Assembly (NCBI GenBank): GCA_944319815.1 | Contig: CALUEX010000009.1 | Location: 1-64,000, forward strand | From: an uncultured Prevotella sp. | GTDB taxonomy: Bacteria > Bacteroidota > Bacteroidia > Bacteroidales > Bacteroidaceae | Length of the DNA stretch: 64,000 nucleotides | Reading direction: 5' to 3' | In this document: one piece after another, positions 1 through 9,117 of the stretch | How positions within the stretch are numbered: position 1 is the first letter of the stretch | Layout of the letters: the number at the start of each line of letters is the position of its first letter | Made by a program: the position numbers and the translations under genes | The notes under the pieces: generated by a model | The model's database searches: none | Told to the model about the DNA's origin: nothing | The model's input: the letters and a program-made list of their open reading frames with translations, nothing else

Positions 1-76
1 GGGCATTGTTCCCAGTGATGATGCCCAATATTTTTAACGCAGGTTCGGCGTAAACCTTACGCCGAACTGACGTTAA
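1..76. repeat. Repeat X, inverted relative to the copy at 2416-2492
   Basis: The reverse complement of this stretch aligns over its whole length with 2416-2492, with scattered mismatches. Both copies share the core TAAGGTTTACGCCGA and end in ATGATGCCC or ATAATGCCC. The two copies lie in opposite orientation on either side of gpmI. There is no coding potential. The left end may be cut by the window edge. Confidence 0.75.
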
Positions 77-295
77 AGTAGTTAAGACATTAACCGTTTC
101 ATTCTCCTCCCCTCGGGGAGGTCGGGAGGGGGCTTCCGACCGAGCGTCACTCCGGCGGAGGACGGATGCCGTTTTTTCGGATTTCACTGGACTGAAATTG
201 AAATGCCCGCATCAGTTTTATACCGAATTAGTGTTACAAAATGCCCCAATATGGCACATTTTCTTAACTCTTAACCCTTAATTCTCAATTATTTT
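77..295. repeat. Composite repeat spacer upstream of gpmI
   Basis: This gene-free stretch holds pieces of families seen elsewhere. A GTTAAAGTAGTTAAGACA tract is at about 72-90. A GC-rich dyad at 104-135 recurs almost unchanged at 10968-10998. A fragment at 146-175 resembles the right end of MITE-like family B at 2600-2645. A short piece at 214-236 is an inverted match to 2251-2270 and 2421-2436. No gene is visible. Confidence 0.55.
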
Positions 296-296
296 C

Positions 297-304
297 TACC
301 TTTG
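297..304 (+). promoter_or_regulatory. -7 box of the gpmI promoter
   Basis: TACCTTTG matches the Bacteroidota TAnnTTTG -7 element and lies 24 bases before the chosen gpmI start. No convincing -33 TTTG is seen at the usual distance. Confidence 0.6.
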
Positions 305-328
305 CATCGGATTTTAGATTTAACGATT

Positions 329-1855
329 ATGGCAAAGAAAGCATTATTGATGATACTCGACGGATGGGGTATCGGAAAGCACGGCGAAGGCGACGTAATC
401 TACAACACGCCGACGCCTTATCTTGATTATCTTAACGCCGTAAGCCCCCACTCGCAGCTGCAGGCTTCGGGCGAGGACGTAGGCCTGCCCGACGGACAGA
501 TGGGCAACTCCGAGGTGGGACACCTCAACATTGGGGCCGGCAGGATTGTTTACCAGGACTTGGTGAAGATTAACCGTGCCTGCAAGGACGGCTCAATACT
601 CGAGAACCCCGAAATCAAGAACGCCTACGGCTACGCCAAGGAGACGGGCAAGAAGCTGCACTTGATGGGCCTGACGTCGAACGGAGGCGTGCACTCGTCG
701 CTCGACCACCTGTTCAAGCTCGTCGAGATAGGCAAGGAGTACGGCCTGAAGGACGTCTACGTACACTGCTTCATGGACGGACGCGACACCGACCCGAAGA
801 GCGGGGCGGGCTTCATCCGCGAGCTTGAGGACGTTTGCGGCAAGAACGGCGCACACGTGGCAAGCATCGTTGGCCGCTTCTACGCCATGGACCGCGACAA
901 GCGCTGGAACAGGGTGAAGGAGGCTTACGACCTGCTCGTCGAGGGCAAGGGCAAGCAAGCCGACGACATGGTGCGCGCCATGGAGGAGAGCTACGCCGAG
1001 GGCGTCACCGACGAGTTCATAAAGCCTATCAACAACTCCACCGTTGACGGCACAATCAAGGAAGGCGACGTGGTAATCTTCATCAACTTCCGCAACGACC
1101 GCGCCAAGGAGCTGACGCAGGTGCTGACCCAGCAGGATATGCCCGACGAGGGTATGCACACAATAAAAGACCTGCAATACTACTGCATGACGCCTTACGA
1201 CGCATCGTTCAAGGGCGTGCACGTGCTGTTCCCGAAGGAGAATGTGCAAGACACCCTTGGCGAATACCTCAGCAAGCAGGGCAAGAAACAGCTGCACACG
1301 GCCGAGACGGAGAAGTACGCTCACGTTACGTTCTTCTTCAACGGCGGGCGCGAAGCACCCTACGAGGGCGAGGACCGCATACTCGTGCCGTCGCCTAAGG
1401 TTGCCACATACGACCTGAAGCCGGAGATGAGCGCATACGAGGTGAAGGACAAGCTCGTGGGCGCAATCAACACCCAGGAGTACGACTTCATCGTGGTGAA
1501 CTTCGCCAACGGCGACATGGTGGGCCACACGGGCGTCTACCACGCCATAGCCAAGGCCGTTTGGGCCGTTGACCACTGCGTGCACGACGTGATAGAGGCC
1601 GCCAAGGCCAACGGTTACGAGGCTATCATCATAGCCGACCACGGCAACGCCGACAACGCCATCAACGCCGACGGCACGCCCAACACGGCCCACTCGCTTA
1701 ACCCCGTGCCCTTCATCTACGTTACCGACAACAACAGCGCAACGGTGAAGAACGGCCGCCTGGCTGACGTTGCTCCGTCAATACTGCACATCATGGGGCT
1801 TGAGCAACCGGCCGACATGACCGGCGAGAACCTCATCTGCGATAATATTAAGTAA
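329..1855 (+). CDS. gpmI: 2,3-bisphosphoglycerate-independent phosphoglycerate mutase
   Basis: Interconverts 3-phosphoglycerate and 2-phosphoglycerate in glycolysis and gluconeogenesis, using a phosphoserine intermediate and two Mn ions in the cytoplasm. The N-terminus has the ILDGWG motif with metal ligand Asp11. The nucleophile is Ser61 in GNSEVGH. A C-terminal ADHGNAD motif supplies further metal ligands. The length of 508 aa is normal for the family (about 505-515). I place the start at the ATG at 329, because the upstream in-frame ATG at 302 would overlap the -7 box and add nine residues outside the family. The gene is monocistronic. It is followed by a short-period repeat tract and a strong hairpin at 2082-2120. 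Confidence 0.97.
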   Translation: MAKKALLMILDGWGIGKHGEGDVIYNTPTPYLDYLNAVSPHSQLQASGEDVGLPDGQMGNSEVGHLNIGAGRIVYQDLVKINRACKDGSILENPEIKNAYGYAKETGKKLHLMGLTSNGGVHSSLDHLFKLVEIGKEYGLKDVYVHCFMDGRDTDPKSGAGFIRELEDVCGKNGAHVASIVGRFYAMDRDKRWNRVKEAYDLLVEGKGKQADDMVRAMEESYAEGVTDEFIKPINNSTVDGTIKEGDVVIFINFRNDRAKELTQVLTQQDMPDEGMHTIKDLQYYCMTPYDASFKGVHVLFPKENVQDTLGEYLSKQGKKQLHTAETEKYAHVTFFFNGGREAPYEGEDRILVPSPKVATYDLKPEMSAYEVKDKLVGAINTQEYDFIVVNFANGDMVGHTGVYHAIAKAVWAVDHCVHDVIEAAKANGYEAIIIADHGNADNAINADGTPNTAHSLNPVPFIYVTDNNSATVKNGRLADVAPSILHIMGLEQPADMTGENLICDNIK

Positions 1856-1856
1856 G

Positions 1857-1975
1857 GTTATGCGGTTTTGGGGTTGTAAGGTTATGCGGTTATGAGGTTT
1901 TGGGGTTGTACGGTTTTGAGGTTATGGGGTTGTAAGGTTATAAGGTTTTTGGGTTATACGGTTATAAGGTAATTA
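1857..1975. repeat. Degenerate GGTTATG/GGTTTTG short-period tract
   Basis: About 15 imperfect units of 7-9 bases, mostly GGTTATGC, GGTTTTGG or GGTTGTAA, follow the gpmI stop directly. The same class appears at 55257-55372 and, inverted, at about 55415-55475. There is no ORF of note and no spacer structure, so this is not a CRISPR. Confidence 0.8.
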
Positions 1976-2081
1976 ACCCTAACGCCATAGACCGAGCCTA
2001 CGCCTTTCGCCTTCATACATAAAACCGGCTTCGCCTTGACACGCACAACCAGGACATAACCCGCAAACCGAACGACAGAAG

Positions 2082-2120
2082 AAAGTCCGCCATGGCTCAT
2101 TTGAGCGTGGCGGACTTTTT
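2082..2120 (+). terminator. Rho-independent terminator
   Basis: An 11-bp perfect stem (AAAGTCCGCCA paired with TGGCGGACTTT) closes a short loop and is followed by TTTTT-type sequence. It lies 227 bases after gpmI and probably ends its transcript. Confidence 0.8.
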
Positions 2121-2276
2121 CGTTCCAAAACTCATGAATGGCGGCTTACGGCTACCAACCTTTCATTCCAACAACCAATGACGCCCGTTCGACACAAGGC
2201 CGATGCAGGATATTCCAAGCATTGCCCGCAAAAAAACCGATAAAACGGTGTGAGTTTGGTATAATAAAACACCCGC

Positions 2277-2387
2277 TGTAGGGACAAAATTTATTATGTC
2301 CGCACGTTCTGGAAGAACGTTTTTATTGTCATAGCCTACTTATACGCCTCTCCGCGGCGTGCGGACATAATAAATTATGTCCCTACA
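2277..2387. repeat. MITE-like element family A, copy 1
   Basis: A 111-bp element bounded by 27-bp terminal inverted repeats (TGTAGGGACA... and ...TGTCCCTACA). Inside are two small hairpins, ACGTTCT/AGAACGT and ACGCC/GGCGT. Copy 2 at 16327-16439 has the same layout. The first hairpin differs in sequence there but keeps its pairing. Too short to encode a transposase. Confidence 0.85.
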
Positions 2388-2415
2388 GAGGGTAAATTCA
2401 CATATCAATGCAACA

Positions 2416-2492
2416 TTAACGTGAGTTCGGTATAAGGTTTACGCCGACCCTGCGGTAAAAATATCGGGCCTCATCACCGTAGATAATGCCCA
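2416..2492. repeat. Repeat X, second copy
   Basis: Inverted, slightly diverged copy of 1-76. It ends nine bases before MITE-like element B, so X and B may form one composite unit here. Confidence 0.75.
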
Positions 2493-2500
2493 TCCACTGG

Positions 2501-2617
2501 TAGGGATGCTCGGTCTGAGCGTCCGGGTAACTATGAAAACAGCCAACGGATACCATGCGAAACGCCAACGGCTATCTGTTTACGACATTACCCGGACGCT
2601 CCGACCGAGCGTCCCTA
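2501..2617. repeat. MITE-like element family B, copy 1
   Basis: A 117-bp element with roughly 30-bp terminal inverted repeats containing GAGCGTCCGGGTAA on the left and TTACCCGGACGCTC on the right. Its interior matches, in the opposite orientation, the element at 61386-61493. Short reading frames inside it (for example one starting MKTANG) are translated repeat, and the same peptide is readable in the other copy. They should not be annotated as genes. Confidence 0.85.
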
Positions 2618-3027
2618 CAGGCTGGGTGGCAACGTGGCGGAGGACAGGTGGAAGTTCCTTTCGTCGCCCTACACCTAACTCGCAGCCATGGCGCTGACGC
2701 TCCCCGGCGTTTGGCGGCATATATCAACAATAGCGCAACAGACGCTCAATAGCCTGTAAAAGGACACATATCACAGCATAAAAGGGCATCTCTCGCACGG
2801 CGAAAGATGCCCTTTTGCTAACCTGCTGACCATCAAGGGGTCAGCAACCGACCATGGCCCTATGCCGCAAAACCATGGCCTATCCCGGCAAAGGTTGGTT
2901 TATCTCGTTAGCCCCAATATATCCCATGCCTTCAAATATGGAACTAACAGGCACTGTAAACTTAACAGATGTGAATTTTCGGACATATTTTCTTCACGGA
3001 ATATTATTTTTAAAAACCATAAATTAG
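2618..3027. other. Spacer before the activase-like gene
   Basis: This stretch holds the 3' flank of element B, a perfect-type AAAAGG hairpin at 2780-2816 and then AT-rich sequence leading to a promoter. I see no gene. Confidence 0.6.
2780..2816. terminator. AAAAGG-family hairpin
   Basis: AAAAGGGCATCTCTCGC pairs with GCGAAAGATGCCCTTTT across a 3-base loop with one mismatch. It belongs to the dispersed hairpin family also seen at 11010, 16228, 22298, 27999, 33102 and 61600. Confidence 0.6.
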
Positions 3028-3035
3028 TAACTTTG
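3028..3035 (+). promoter_or_regulatory. -7 box upstream of the activase-like gene
   Basis: TAACTTTG fits TAnnTTTG. It is followed by an AAGGAG ribosome binding site at 3049-3054, about 13 bases before the ATG at 3068. Confidence 0.55.
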
Positions 3036-3067
3036 CACACTGTAAAAAAGGAGTTGCGAAATTCATA

Positions 3068-6000
3068 ATGGTTAATATAGGCATAGACATCGGTTCAACC
3101 ACGGCCAAGGTTGTGGCCGTGGGCGAGGACGGCAGCGTGCTGTTCTCGCGCTACGAGCGGCACAACGCCAACGCCCGCGAGGTGGTGGAGCGCGTGCTCG
3201 GCGAGCTACAGGCCGCCCTTGGCGACATGGACGTGTGCGCCAGGCTAACGGGTTCGGTGGGCATGGGCTTCTCCGAGAAGTACGGCTATCCGTTCGTCCA
3301 GGAGGTGGTGGCCGCCACGAAGGCCGTGCAGAAGTCGTATCCCGAAACGTCGTCGATGATTGACATAGGCGGCGAGGACGCCAAGGTGGTGTTCTTCCGC
3401 GACGGGCGCGCCGCCGACCTGCGCATGAACGGCAACTGCGCCGGGGGCACGGGGGCCTTCATCGACCAGATGGCGGTGCTCCTGGGCGTCAGCGTCGGCG
3501 AGCTTGACGGCCTGGCCGCGCGCGCCGTGCAGGTGTACCCCATAGCGTCGCGTTGCGGCGTGTTCTGCAAGACCGACATACAAAACCTCGTGGCCAAGAA
3601 TGCCGACAAGGCCGACATTGCGGCGTCAATACTGCACGCCGTGGCCGTGCAGACGGTCGTTACGCTGGCCCACGGCTGCGAAATCACGCCGCCCGTGCTG
3701 GTGTGCGGCGGGCCGCTGACGTTCATCCCGTCGCTGCGCAAGGCCTTCAAGGACTATCTTTCGCTCGCCGACGGCGACATCATCCTGCCCGAGCACGGCA
3801 CGCTGCTGCCGGCCTTGGGCGCTGCCCTTGCCGACGTTGACGGCGAGAAGCCGCGGCGGCTTTCCGACATGGCGGCACTGTTCGGCAAGGCCGACGCCAC
3901 GGCGAAGGCATCCGCCGGCACGCTCTGCCCCATATTCACCGATGAAGACGAATACCGGGCGTGGCTCGGGCGTATGTCGCGCCACCACGTAGAGACCGCC
4001 GAAATCGGCCCCGGGCCGCAAGACGTGCTGCTCGGCATCGACTCCGGCTCGACCACGACGAAGCTCATCGTCACCGACACGTCATCACGCATACTTTATT
4101 CATATTACACGCCCAACAAGGGCAACCCCATAGAGGCCGTCGAGGAGGGGCTTAAACGGCTGCTGGCCACGGCCGCCGAACGCGGCGCAAGCCTCAACGT
4201 GACAGGCTCGTGCTCAACGGGCTACGGCGAAGACCTCATCAAAGCGGCATTCCAGCTGGGCGGAGGCATCGTGGAGACCATAGCACACTACATGGCCGCC
4301 CACTACCTTGACCCGGCCGTCTCGTTCATCCTCGACATCGGCGGACAGGACATGAAGGCCATTTTCGTTGACAACGGCGTCATCGACCGCATCGAAATCA
4401 ACGAGGCTTGCTCGTCGGGCTGCGGCTCGTTCATCGAGACCTTCGCCAAGACTCTCGGCTACACGGCGCACGAGTTTGCCGAAGCCGCGTGCCGCGCGGC
4501 TTCCCCGTGCGACCTCGGCACGCGCTGCACGGTGTTCATGAACTCGAAGGTGAAGCAGGCGTTGCGCGAGGGCGCGACCGTGAGCGACATCGCCGCCGGG
4601 CTGGCCTACTCGGTCGTGAAAAACTGCCTGTACAAGGTGCTGAAGCTCCGCGACGTGTCGCAGCTGGGCGACCACATAGTAGTGCAGGGCGGAACGATGA
4701 GGAACGACGCCATCGTGCGCGCCCTCGAGCTGCAGACCGAGACCGAGGTGACGCGCTGCGACATACCCGAACTGATGGGCGCATACGGCTGCGCCCTCTA
4801 CGCCGAGAGCCACAGGCACGCCGCAGTGCCGCTCGGCGATATGCTGGAGAAGGCCCGCTACACGTCGAAGCCGCTCCACTGCAAGGGCTGCGACAACCAA
4901 TGCCTCGTGGTGCGCTACGAGTTCGGCAACGGGCAGAAGTATTATTCGGGCAACAGGTGCGAGAGAGTGTTCACCAACGGTGGCGCCGACAAGCCCCGCA
5001 AGGGCATCAACGCCTACCAGTACAAGAACGCGCTGCTGTTCGACCGCGACGGCTTCGCAGGGCAACCGCGCCTCACAATCGGCGTGCCGCGCGTACTCAA
5101 TATGTACGAGGACTACCCTTTCTGGCACACGCTGTTCACCGCCTGCGGCATACGGGTGTGCCTTTCGTCCCACTCCAACTACCAAGACTACGAGCACAGC
5201 GCCTGCATGGTGATGTCAGACAACATCTGCTTCCCGGCCAAGCTCGTGCACAGCCACATACAAGACCTGACCGACAAGCGCGTTGACCGCATATTCATGC
5301 CCTTCGTAGTCTACGAACGGCAGGGCAGCGAACAGAACAGCTACAACTGCCCCATCGTCACCGGCTATGCCGAAGTAATCAAGAGCGTGCAGGCCGGCGA
5401 CATACCCATCGACTCGCCCACCATCAGCTTCAAGGACAAGAGCCTGCTGCTGAAGCAATGCAAGGCGTACCTCGGCAAGCTGGGCGTGCCCGACTCTACC
5501 GTAAACAAGGCCTTCAGCCTTGCCGTCAGCGCGCAAGACGCCTACGTGTACGACATCATCAGCTACAACGAGCGCGTCTGCCGCAAGGCCCGCAAACAAG
5601 GCGCGCTGGCCATACTGCTGGCCGGAAGGCCCTACCACGCCGATATGCTGATACAGCACAAGGTGTCGGATATGCTGGCGGACATGGGCATCTACGTCGT
5701 GACCGACGACATCGTGCGCAACAAGCACGTGGCCGTAAGCGACGCACATTACCTGTCGCAGTGGGCTTATCCCAACCGGATACTCGAGGCGGCGAAGTGG
5801 AGCGCCGGGCAGAAAGGCATGGAGTTTGTCGAGATGACGTCGTTCGGCTGCGGGCCGGACGCCTTCCTCGTTGACGAGGTCCGCGACATACTGATGCGCC
5901 ACGGCAAGGTGCTCACCCTGCTGAAGCTCGACGACATCAACAACATAGGCTCGATGAAGCTGCGCGTGCGCTCGCTAATCGAGAGCCTGAAGCTGGCCTC

Positions 6001-7279
6001 GAAAGCCGGCGTGAAGCCGTCGGCCGTGAGTGGGTTCAAGACCACGCCGACGTTCGACGACGCCTGCCGTGGGCGCAAAATCCTCGTGCCCTACTTCACG
6101 CCGTTCATCTCTCCGCTAATCCCGGCTATCATGAAAATCGCCGGATACGACGTAGACAACCTTCCGTTGAGCGACACGGAGTCGTGCGAATGGGGCCTGA
6201 AGTTCGCCAACAACGAGGTTTGCTACCCCGCAACGCTCATCGTCGGCGACATAATAAAGGCATTCGAGAGCGGCAAGTACAACCCTAAGAACACGGCAGT
6301 GGCCATGACCCAGACGGGCGGACAGTGCCGCGCGAGCAGCTACCTGTCGCTTATCAAGAAGGCACTGGTTGACGCCGGCTATGCCGACGTGCCCGTGATA
6401 GCCTTCAGCTTCGGCAGCGCAATCAAGAACGAACAGCCCGGCTTCCGCATCAACTGGCTCAAGCTGATGCCCATCGCGCTGTATTCGGTGCTCTACAGCG
6501 ACTGCATAGCCAAGTTCTACTATGCCGCCGCGGCACGCGAGAAACAGCCCGGGCAGGCCGCAAAGCTGCGGGATATGTACCTGCAAGCCGGCGAGAAGCT
6601 GATACTTGAGGGCCGCCACGACGACCTTGTGAGCTACCTCACGATGGCCGCCAACGAATTTAACCGCATCTGCAAGGACATACGGCTGCCCAAGGTGTGC
6701 GTGGTGGGCGAAATATTCCTGAAGTTCAACCCCTTCGCCCAGAAGAACGTGACCGACTGGCTGATGTCGAACGGCGTGGAAATAGTGCCCCCGCTGCTGC
6801 TCGACTTCTTCATGCAGAGCTTCGTCAACAAGCGCGTTGACGAGGAGAAGCACCTCAGCCGCAAGACCGTGGCGAGCTTCATTTACGGCATGGTGTACAA
6901 AAGAATAATGAAATACGTGGCCCGGGTGAACAAGGCGGCTGCGGCTTTCCGCTACTTCACGCCGTTCAACGACATATTCAAGGAGGCCGACGAGGCCCGC
7001 AAGGTAATCACCCTGAGCGCCCAGTTCGGCGAAGGCTGGCTGCTGCCGGCCGAAATCATGTCGTGCGCAAGGCAGGGAGTGAGCAACGTGGTGAGCCTCC
7101 AGCCCTTCGGCTGCATAGCCAACCACATCGTGTCGAAGGGCATAGAGAAGCGCATCAAGCGGTTCTTCCCCGACATGAACATCCTATCGCTCGACTTCGA
7201 CAGCGGCGTAAGCGACGTCAACATCACCAACCGCCTGCTGTTGTTCATAGACAATTTGAAAGAAGCTGACAAGTCTTAA
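3068..7279 (+). CDS. Large 2-hydroxyacyl-CoA dehydratase activase-like protein with two ATPase domains
   Basis: Two BcrAD/BadFG-type ATPase domains lie in tandem. The first has IGIDIGSTTAK at 4-14, DIGGEDAK at 99-106 and NGNCAGGTGAF at 121-131, with Cys124 and Cys163 in the usual 4Fe-4S positions. The second starts at LLGIDSGSTTTK (about 321) and again has DIGGQDMK and a Cys-containing ACSSGCGSF motif. A CxxCxxxC cluster follows at Cys605, Cys608 and Cys612. The rest resembles the DUF2229 and dehydratase-subunit-like C-terminus. Single-domain activases (about 260 aa) drive ATP-dependent electron transfer into 2-hydroxyacyl-CoA dehydratases. Fused forms near 1,400 aa are known in Bacteroidales and some Firmicutes, but their substrate is not established. 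No separate dehydratase subunits lie nearby, so the partner is unknown. Confidence 0.85.
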   Translation: MVNIGIDIGSTTAKVVAVGEDGSVLFSRYERHNANAREVVERVLGELQAALGDMDVCARLTGSVGMGFSEKYGYPFVQEVVAATKAVQKSYPETSSMIDIGGEDAKVVFFRDGRAADLRMNGNCAGGTGAFIDQMAVLLGVSVGELDGLAARAVQVYPIASRCGVFCKTDIQNLVAKNADKADIAASILHAVAVQTVVTLAHGCEITPPVLVCGGPLTFIPSLRKAFKDYLSLADGDIILPEHGTLLPALGAALADVDGEKPRRLSDMAALFGKADATAKASAGTLCPIFTDEDEYRAWLGRMSRHHVETAEIGPGPQDVLLGIDSGSTTTKLIVTDTSSRILYSYYTPNKGNPIEAVEEGLKRLLATAAERGASLNVTGSCSTGYGEDLIKAAFQLGGGIVETIAHYMAAHYLDPAVSFILDIGGQDMKAIFVDNGVIDRIEINEACSSGCGSFIETFAKTLGYTAHEFAEAACRAASPCDLGTRCTVFMNSKVKQALREGATVSDIAAGLAYSVVKNCLYKVLKLRDVSQLGDHIVVQGGTMRNDAIVRALELQTETEVTRCDIPELMGAYGCALYAESHRHAAVPLGDMLEKARYTSKPLHCKGCDNQCLVVRYEFGNGQKYYSGNRCERVFTNGGADKPRKGINAYQYKNALLFDRDGFAGQPRLTIGVPRVLNMYEDYPFWHTLFTACGIRVCLSSHSNYQDYEHSACMVMSDNICFPAKLVHSHIQDLTDKRVDRIFMPFVVYERQGSEQNSYNCPIVTGYAEVIKSVQAGDIPIDSPTISFKDKSLLLKQCKAYLGKLGVPDSTVNKAFSLAVSAQDAYVYDIISYNERVCRKARKQGALAILLAGRPYHADMLIQHKVSDMLADMGIYVVTDDIVRNKHVAVSDAHYLSQWAYPNRILEAAKWSAGQKGMEFVEMTSFGCGPDAFLVDEVRDILMRHGKVLTLLKLDDINNIGSMKLRVRSLIESLKLASKAGVKPSAVSGFKTTPTFDDACRGRKILVPYFTPFISPLIPAIMKIAGYDVDNLPLSDTESCEWGLKFANNEVCYPATLIVGDIIKAFESGKYNPKNTAVAMTQTGGQCRASSYLSLIKKALVDAGYADVPVIAFSFGSAIKNEQPGFRINWLKLMPIALYSVLYSDCIAKFYYAAAAREKQPGQAAKLRDMYLQAGEKLILEGRHDDLVSYLTMAANEFNRICKDIRLPKVCVVGEIFLKFNPFAQKNVTDWLMSNGVEIVPPLLLDFFMQSFVNKRVDEEKHLSRKTVASFIYGMVYKRIMKYVARVNKAAAAFRYFTPFNDIFKEADEARKVITLSAQFGEGWLLPAEIMSCARQGVSNVVSLQPFGCIANHIVSKGIEKRIKRFFPDMNILSLDFDSGVSDVNITNRLLLFIDNLKEADKS

Positions 7280-7287
7280 GCAGACGA

Positions 7288-7361
7288 GTAGACAAGAGCG
7301 ACGAGCAAATAAGGGAAAAAGGTAATCTCCTTATTTGCTCGTCGCTTGTTTGCTTGTCTAC
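7288..7361. terminator. Bidirectional terminator between convergent genes
   Basis: A long inverted repeat: GTAGACAAG-GCGACGAGCAAATAAGG on the left pairs with its complement at 7329-7361 around a short A-rich loop. It fills the 89-bp gap between two convergent stop codons. Confidence 0.8.
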
Positions 7362-7368
7362 TAAAAAA

Positions 7369-9030
7369 CTAATACTTGAACGAGCTTCCCCCGAGGAACT
7401 CCCTGAGCAGCGAAGTCGGCGGCAGCTGGCGGTTGGGCACGGGCGTGATATACTTCAGGAACTTCAACAGGCGGTAAGCCTCGGCGTGCTCCTCAACGTT
7501 CTCCGGCACAAGCTCGAGCAAGGGCTCTGCCTGGCTCTTTATGACGGCGAGCTCGAACAACAGCGCCGTATTGAACATAACGTCGGCGTTCTCCTGGTAC
7601 GGGAAAATCCACTTGTTCTCCCCGGCGCGCACGCTCGGCCAGCGGCGGATGGTCTCGGCGGCGTTCACCCCACGGTACTTGTAGTCGCGGATGATGCGGC
7701 GCAGCAGGCGGTTGTCGGTCGTCGGGATGTAGTTGTGGGCGTCAAGCAGGATGGTTGTCAGGGCCGATGCATAGACGCGGAACTTCTGTCCTTCGGGTAT
7801 TTGGGCCGTAAGTTCAGGGTTGAGGGCGTGTATCCCCTCGACCACGAGCATCTGGTCAGGCTCCAACTTCAGCTTGCGGCCACTGCGTTCGCTGCGCCCC
7901 GTCTGGAAGTTATAGTGCGGCAGCTCCACCGTCTCGCCCCTGAACAAGGCCTCAAGCTGCGCGTTCAGCAACGGGATGTTGAGCGCGTAGAGGCTCTCAT
8001 AGTCGTATTCGCCGCTATCGTCCTTGGGCGTTTCCTCGCGGTTGACGAAGTAATCGTCGAGCGAGACAGGCACGGGCTTGATGCCGCAAGCAAGCAGCTG
8101 GATGGAAAGGCGCTTGCAGAAAGTGGTCTTTCCGCTCGACGAAGGGCCCGAGATGAGCACCATCCTTACGTCCTTACGCGCCGCTATCATGTCGGCAATC
8201 TGCGAAATCTTCTTCTCCTGCAACGCCTCCGACACGTTGATAAGGTCGGTTGAGCGCCCTTGCCGCACTGCCTCGTTGAAGTCGCCTACGGTAGACATAC
8301 CGAGGATATGCTGCCAGCGGTGGTGCTCCTGGAATATGTCGAACATCTTGTCCTGCCTGACGAGGTCGCCGAGGCGCGAGGGGTCGTCGCGCGAGGGGAT
8401 GCGCAGCAACAGGCCGTCGTAATACTTCTCGATGCCGAAAAGGTACAGCTGGCGCGTGTTGGTGAGCAGCGTGCCGTAGTAATAGTCCTTGTATCCGTCA
8501 ATCTCGTAGTACGTTGTATAGAGCCGCCCCACGCTCTTCAGCAGCTTGACCTTCGAGGTCATGCCCATCTCGGTGAACATCTTGATGACCTCCTCGGTAG
8601 TGCTCTCGTGGCGGCAGATGGGCAGCGCGGCGTCGATGATTTCCTGCATACGGCGCCGCACCTTGTCGGCATCCACCGCGGTGACGTGGCGGCCGAGGTT
8701 GAGGTTGCAGTAGTAGCCGTTCGACACGGGTATGTCGATTACCACGTCGGCTCCCGGCCAGAGGTCGTGCACGGCCTTGCAGAGCACGAAGAAGAGCGTC
8801 CGCGTGTAGGCCCGCGAACCCGACGGCGACTTGATGTCGAGGAACTCCACGTCCTTGTTGTGGTATACGCGGAAGTGCAGGCCCTCAACCTTGTTGTTCA
8901 CCTTCGCGCTTACGGGGCCATAGTCCATTTTTAAGTTTAATTCACGGAAAATCTCAGAAAGAGTGCTTCCTATTGGCACGTTTAAAGTTTTTTTGTTATT
9001 TTTGCAACGTATTTGTATCATCTGTTTCAT
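7369..9030 (-). CDS. Nucleoside (uridine-like) kinase with ThrRS-like N-terminal domains
   Basis: The C-terminal half is a P-loop phosphoribulokinase/uridine kinase domain with Walker A GPSSSGKTT at 295-303 and a following DDYF motif. It probably phosphorylates uridine, cytidine or a related nucleoside with NTP. The N-terminal half carries a TGS-like segment (about 1-65) and a region related to the second additional domain of threonyl-tRNA synthetase (about 70-240, with an HESTTEE stretch). This is a known architecture for Bacteroidota nucleoside kinases; it lacks the synthetase catalytic core, so it is not ThrRS. The 553-aa length is typical. The start could also be Met4. It is divergent from the Na/Pi symporter, and an 87-bp gap with a TATCTTTA box (9060-9067) serves as its promoter region. 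Confidence 0.9.
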   Translation of the reverse strand: MKQMIQIRCKNNKKTLNVPIGSTLSEIFRELNLKMDYGPVSAKVNNKVEGLHFRVYHNKDVEFLDIKSPSGSRAYTRTLFFVLCKAVHDLWPGADVVIDIPVSNGYYCNLNLGRHVTAVDADKVRRRMQEIIDAALPICRHESTTEEVIKMFTEMGMTSKVKLLKSVGRLYTTYYEIDGYKDYYYGTLLTNTRQLYLFGIEKYYDGLLLRIPSRDDPSRLGDLVRQDKMFDIFQEHHRWQHILGMSTVGDFNEAVRQGRSTDLINVSEALQEKKISQIADMIAARKDVRMVLISGPSSSGKTTFCKRLSIQLLACGIKPVPVSLDDYFVNREETPKDDSGEYDYESLYALNIPLLNAQLEALFRGETVELPHYNFQTGRSERSGRKLKLEPDQMLVVEGIHALNPELTAQIPEGQKFRVYASALTTILLDAHNYIPTTDNRLLRRIIRDYKYRGVNAAETIRRWPSVRAGENKWIFPYQENADVMFNTALLFELAVIKSQAEPLLELVPENVEEHAEAYRLLKFLKYITPVPNRQLPPTSLLREFLGGSSFKY

Positions 9031-9117
9031 TTTAAGTACGGCTTTAAGTTAAACGTTGGTAAAGATACACCGTTTTCCCGACACCGGGCAACGTTCGGCA
9101 ACAATTTAATTTAAAAT

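Noticed and set aside
593-1693. Long open frame antisense to gpmI
   Set aside because: It is a by-product of the GC-rich codon use of gpmI; the translation is Val/His/Leu-rich with no domain, and gpmI itself is certain.
1857-1975. GGTTATG tract as a CRISPR or telomere-like array
   Set aside because: Units are imperfect, have no spacers and occur in internal spacers of a chromosome.
2506-2752. Small ORFs starting near 2506 and 2555
   Set aside because: They lie inside MITE-like element B, and similar peptides are readable from the other copy at 61.4 kb, so the similarity reflects the repeat and not a protein.
7369-9030. Threonyl-tRNA synthetase
   Set aside because: The N-terminal domains resemble ThrRS, but the class II catalytic core is absent and a P-loop nucleoside kinase domain is present.
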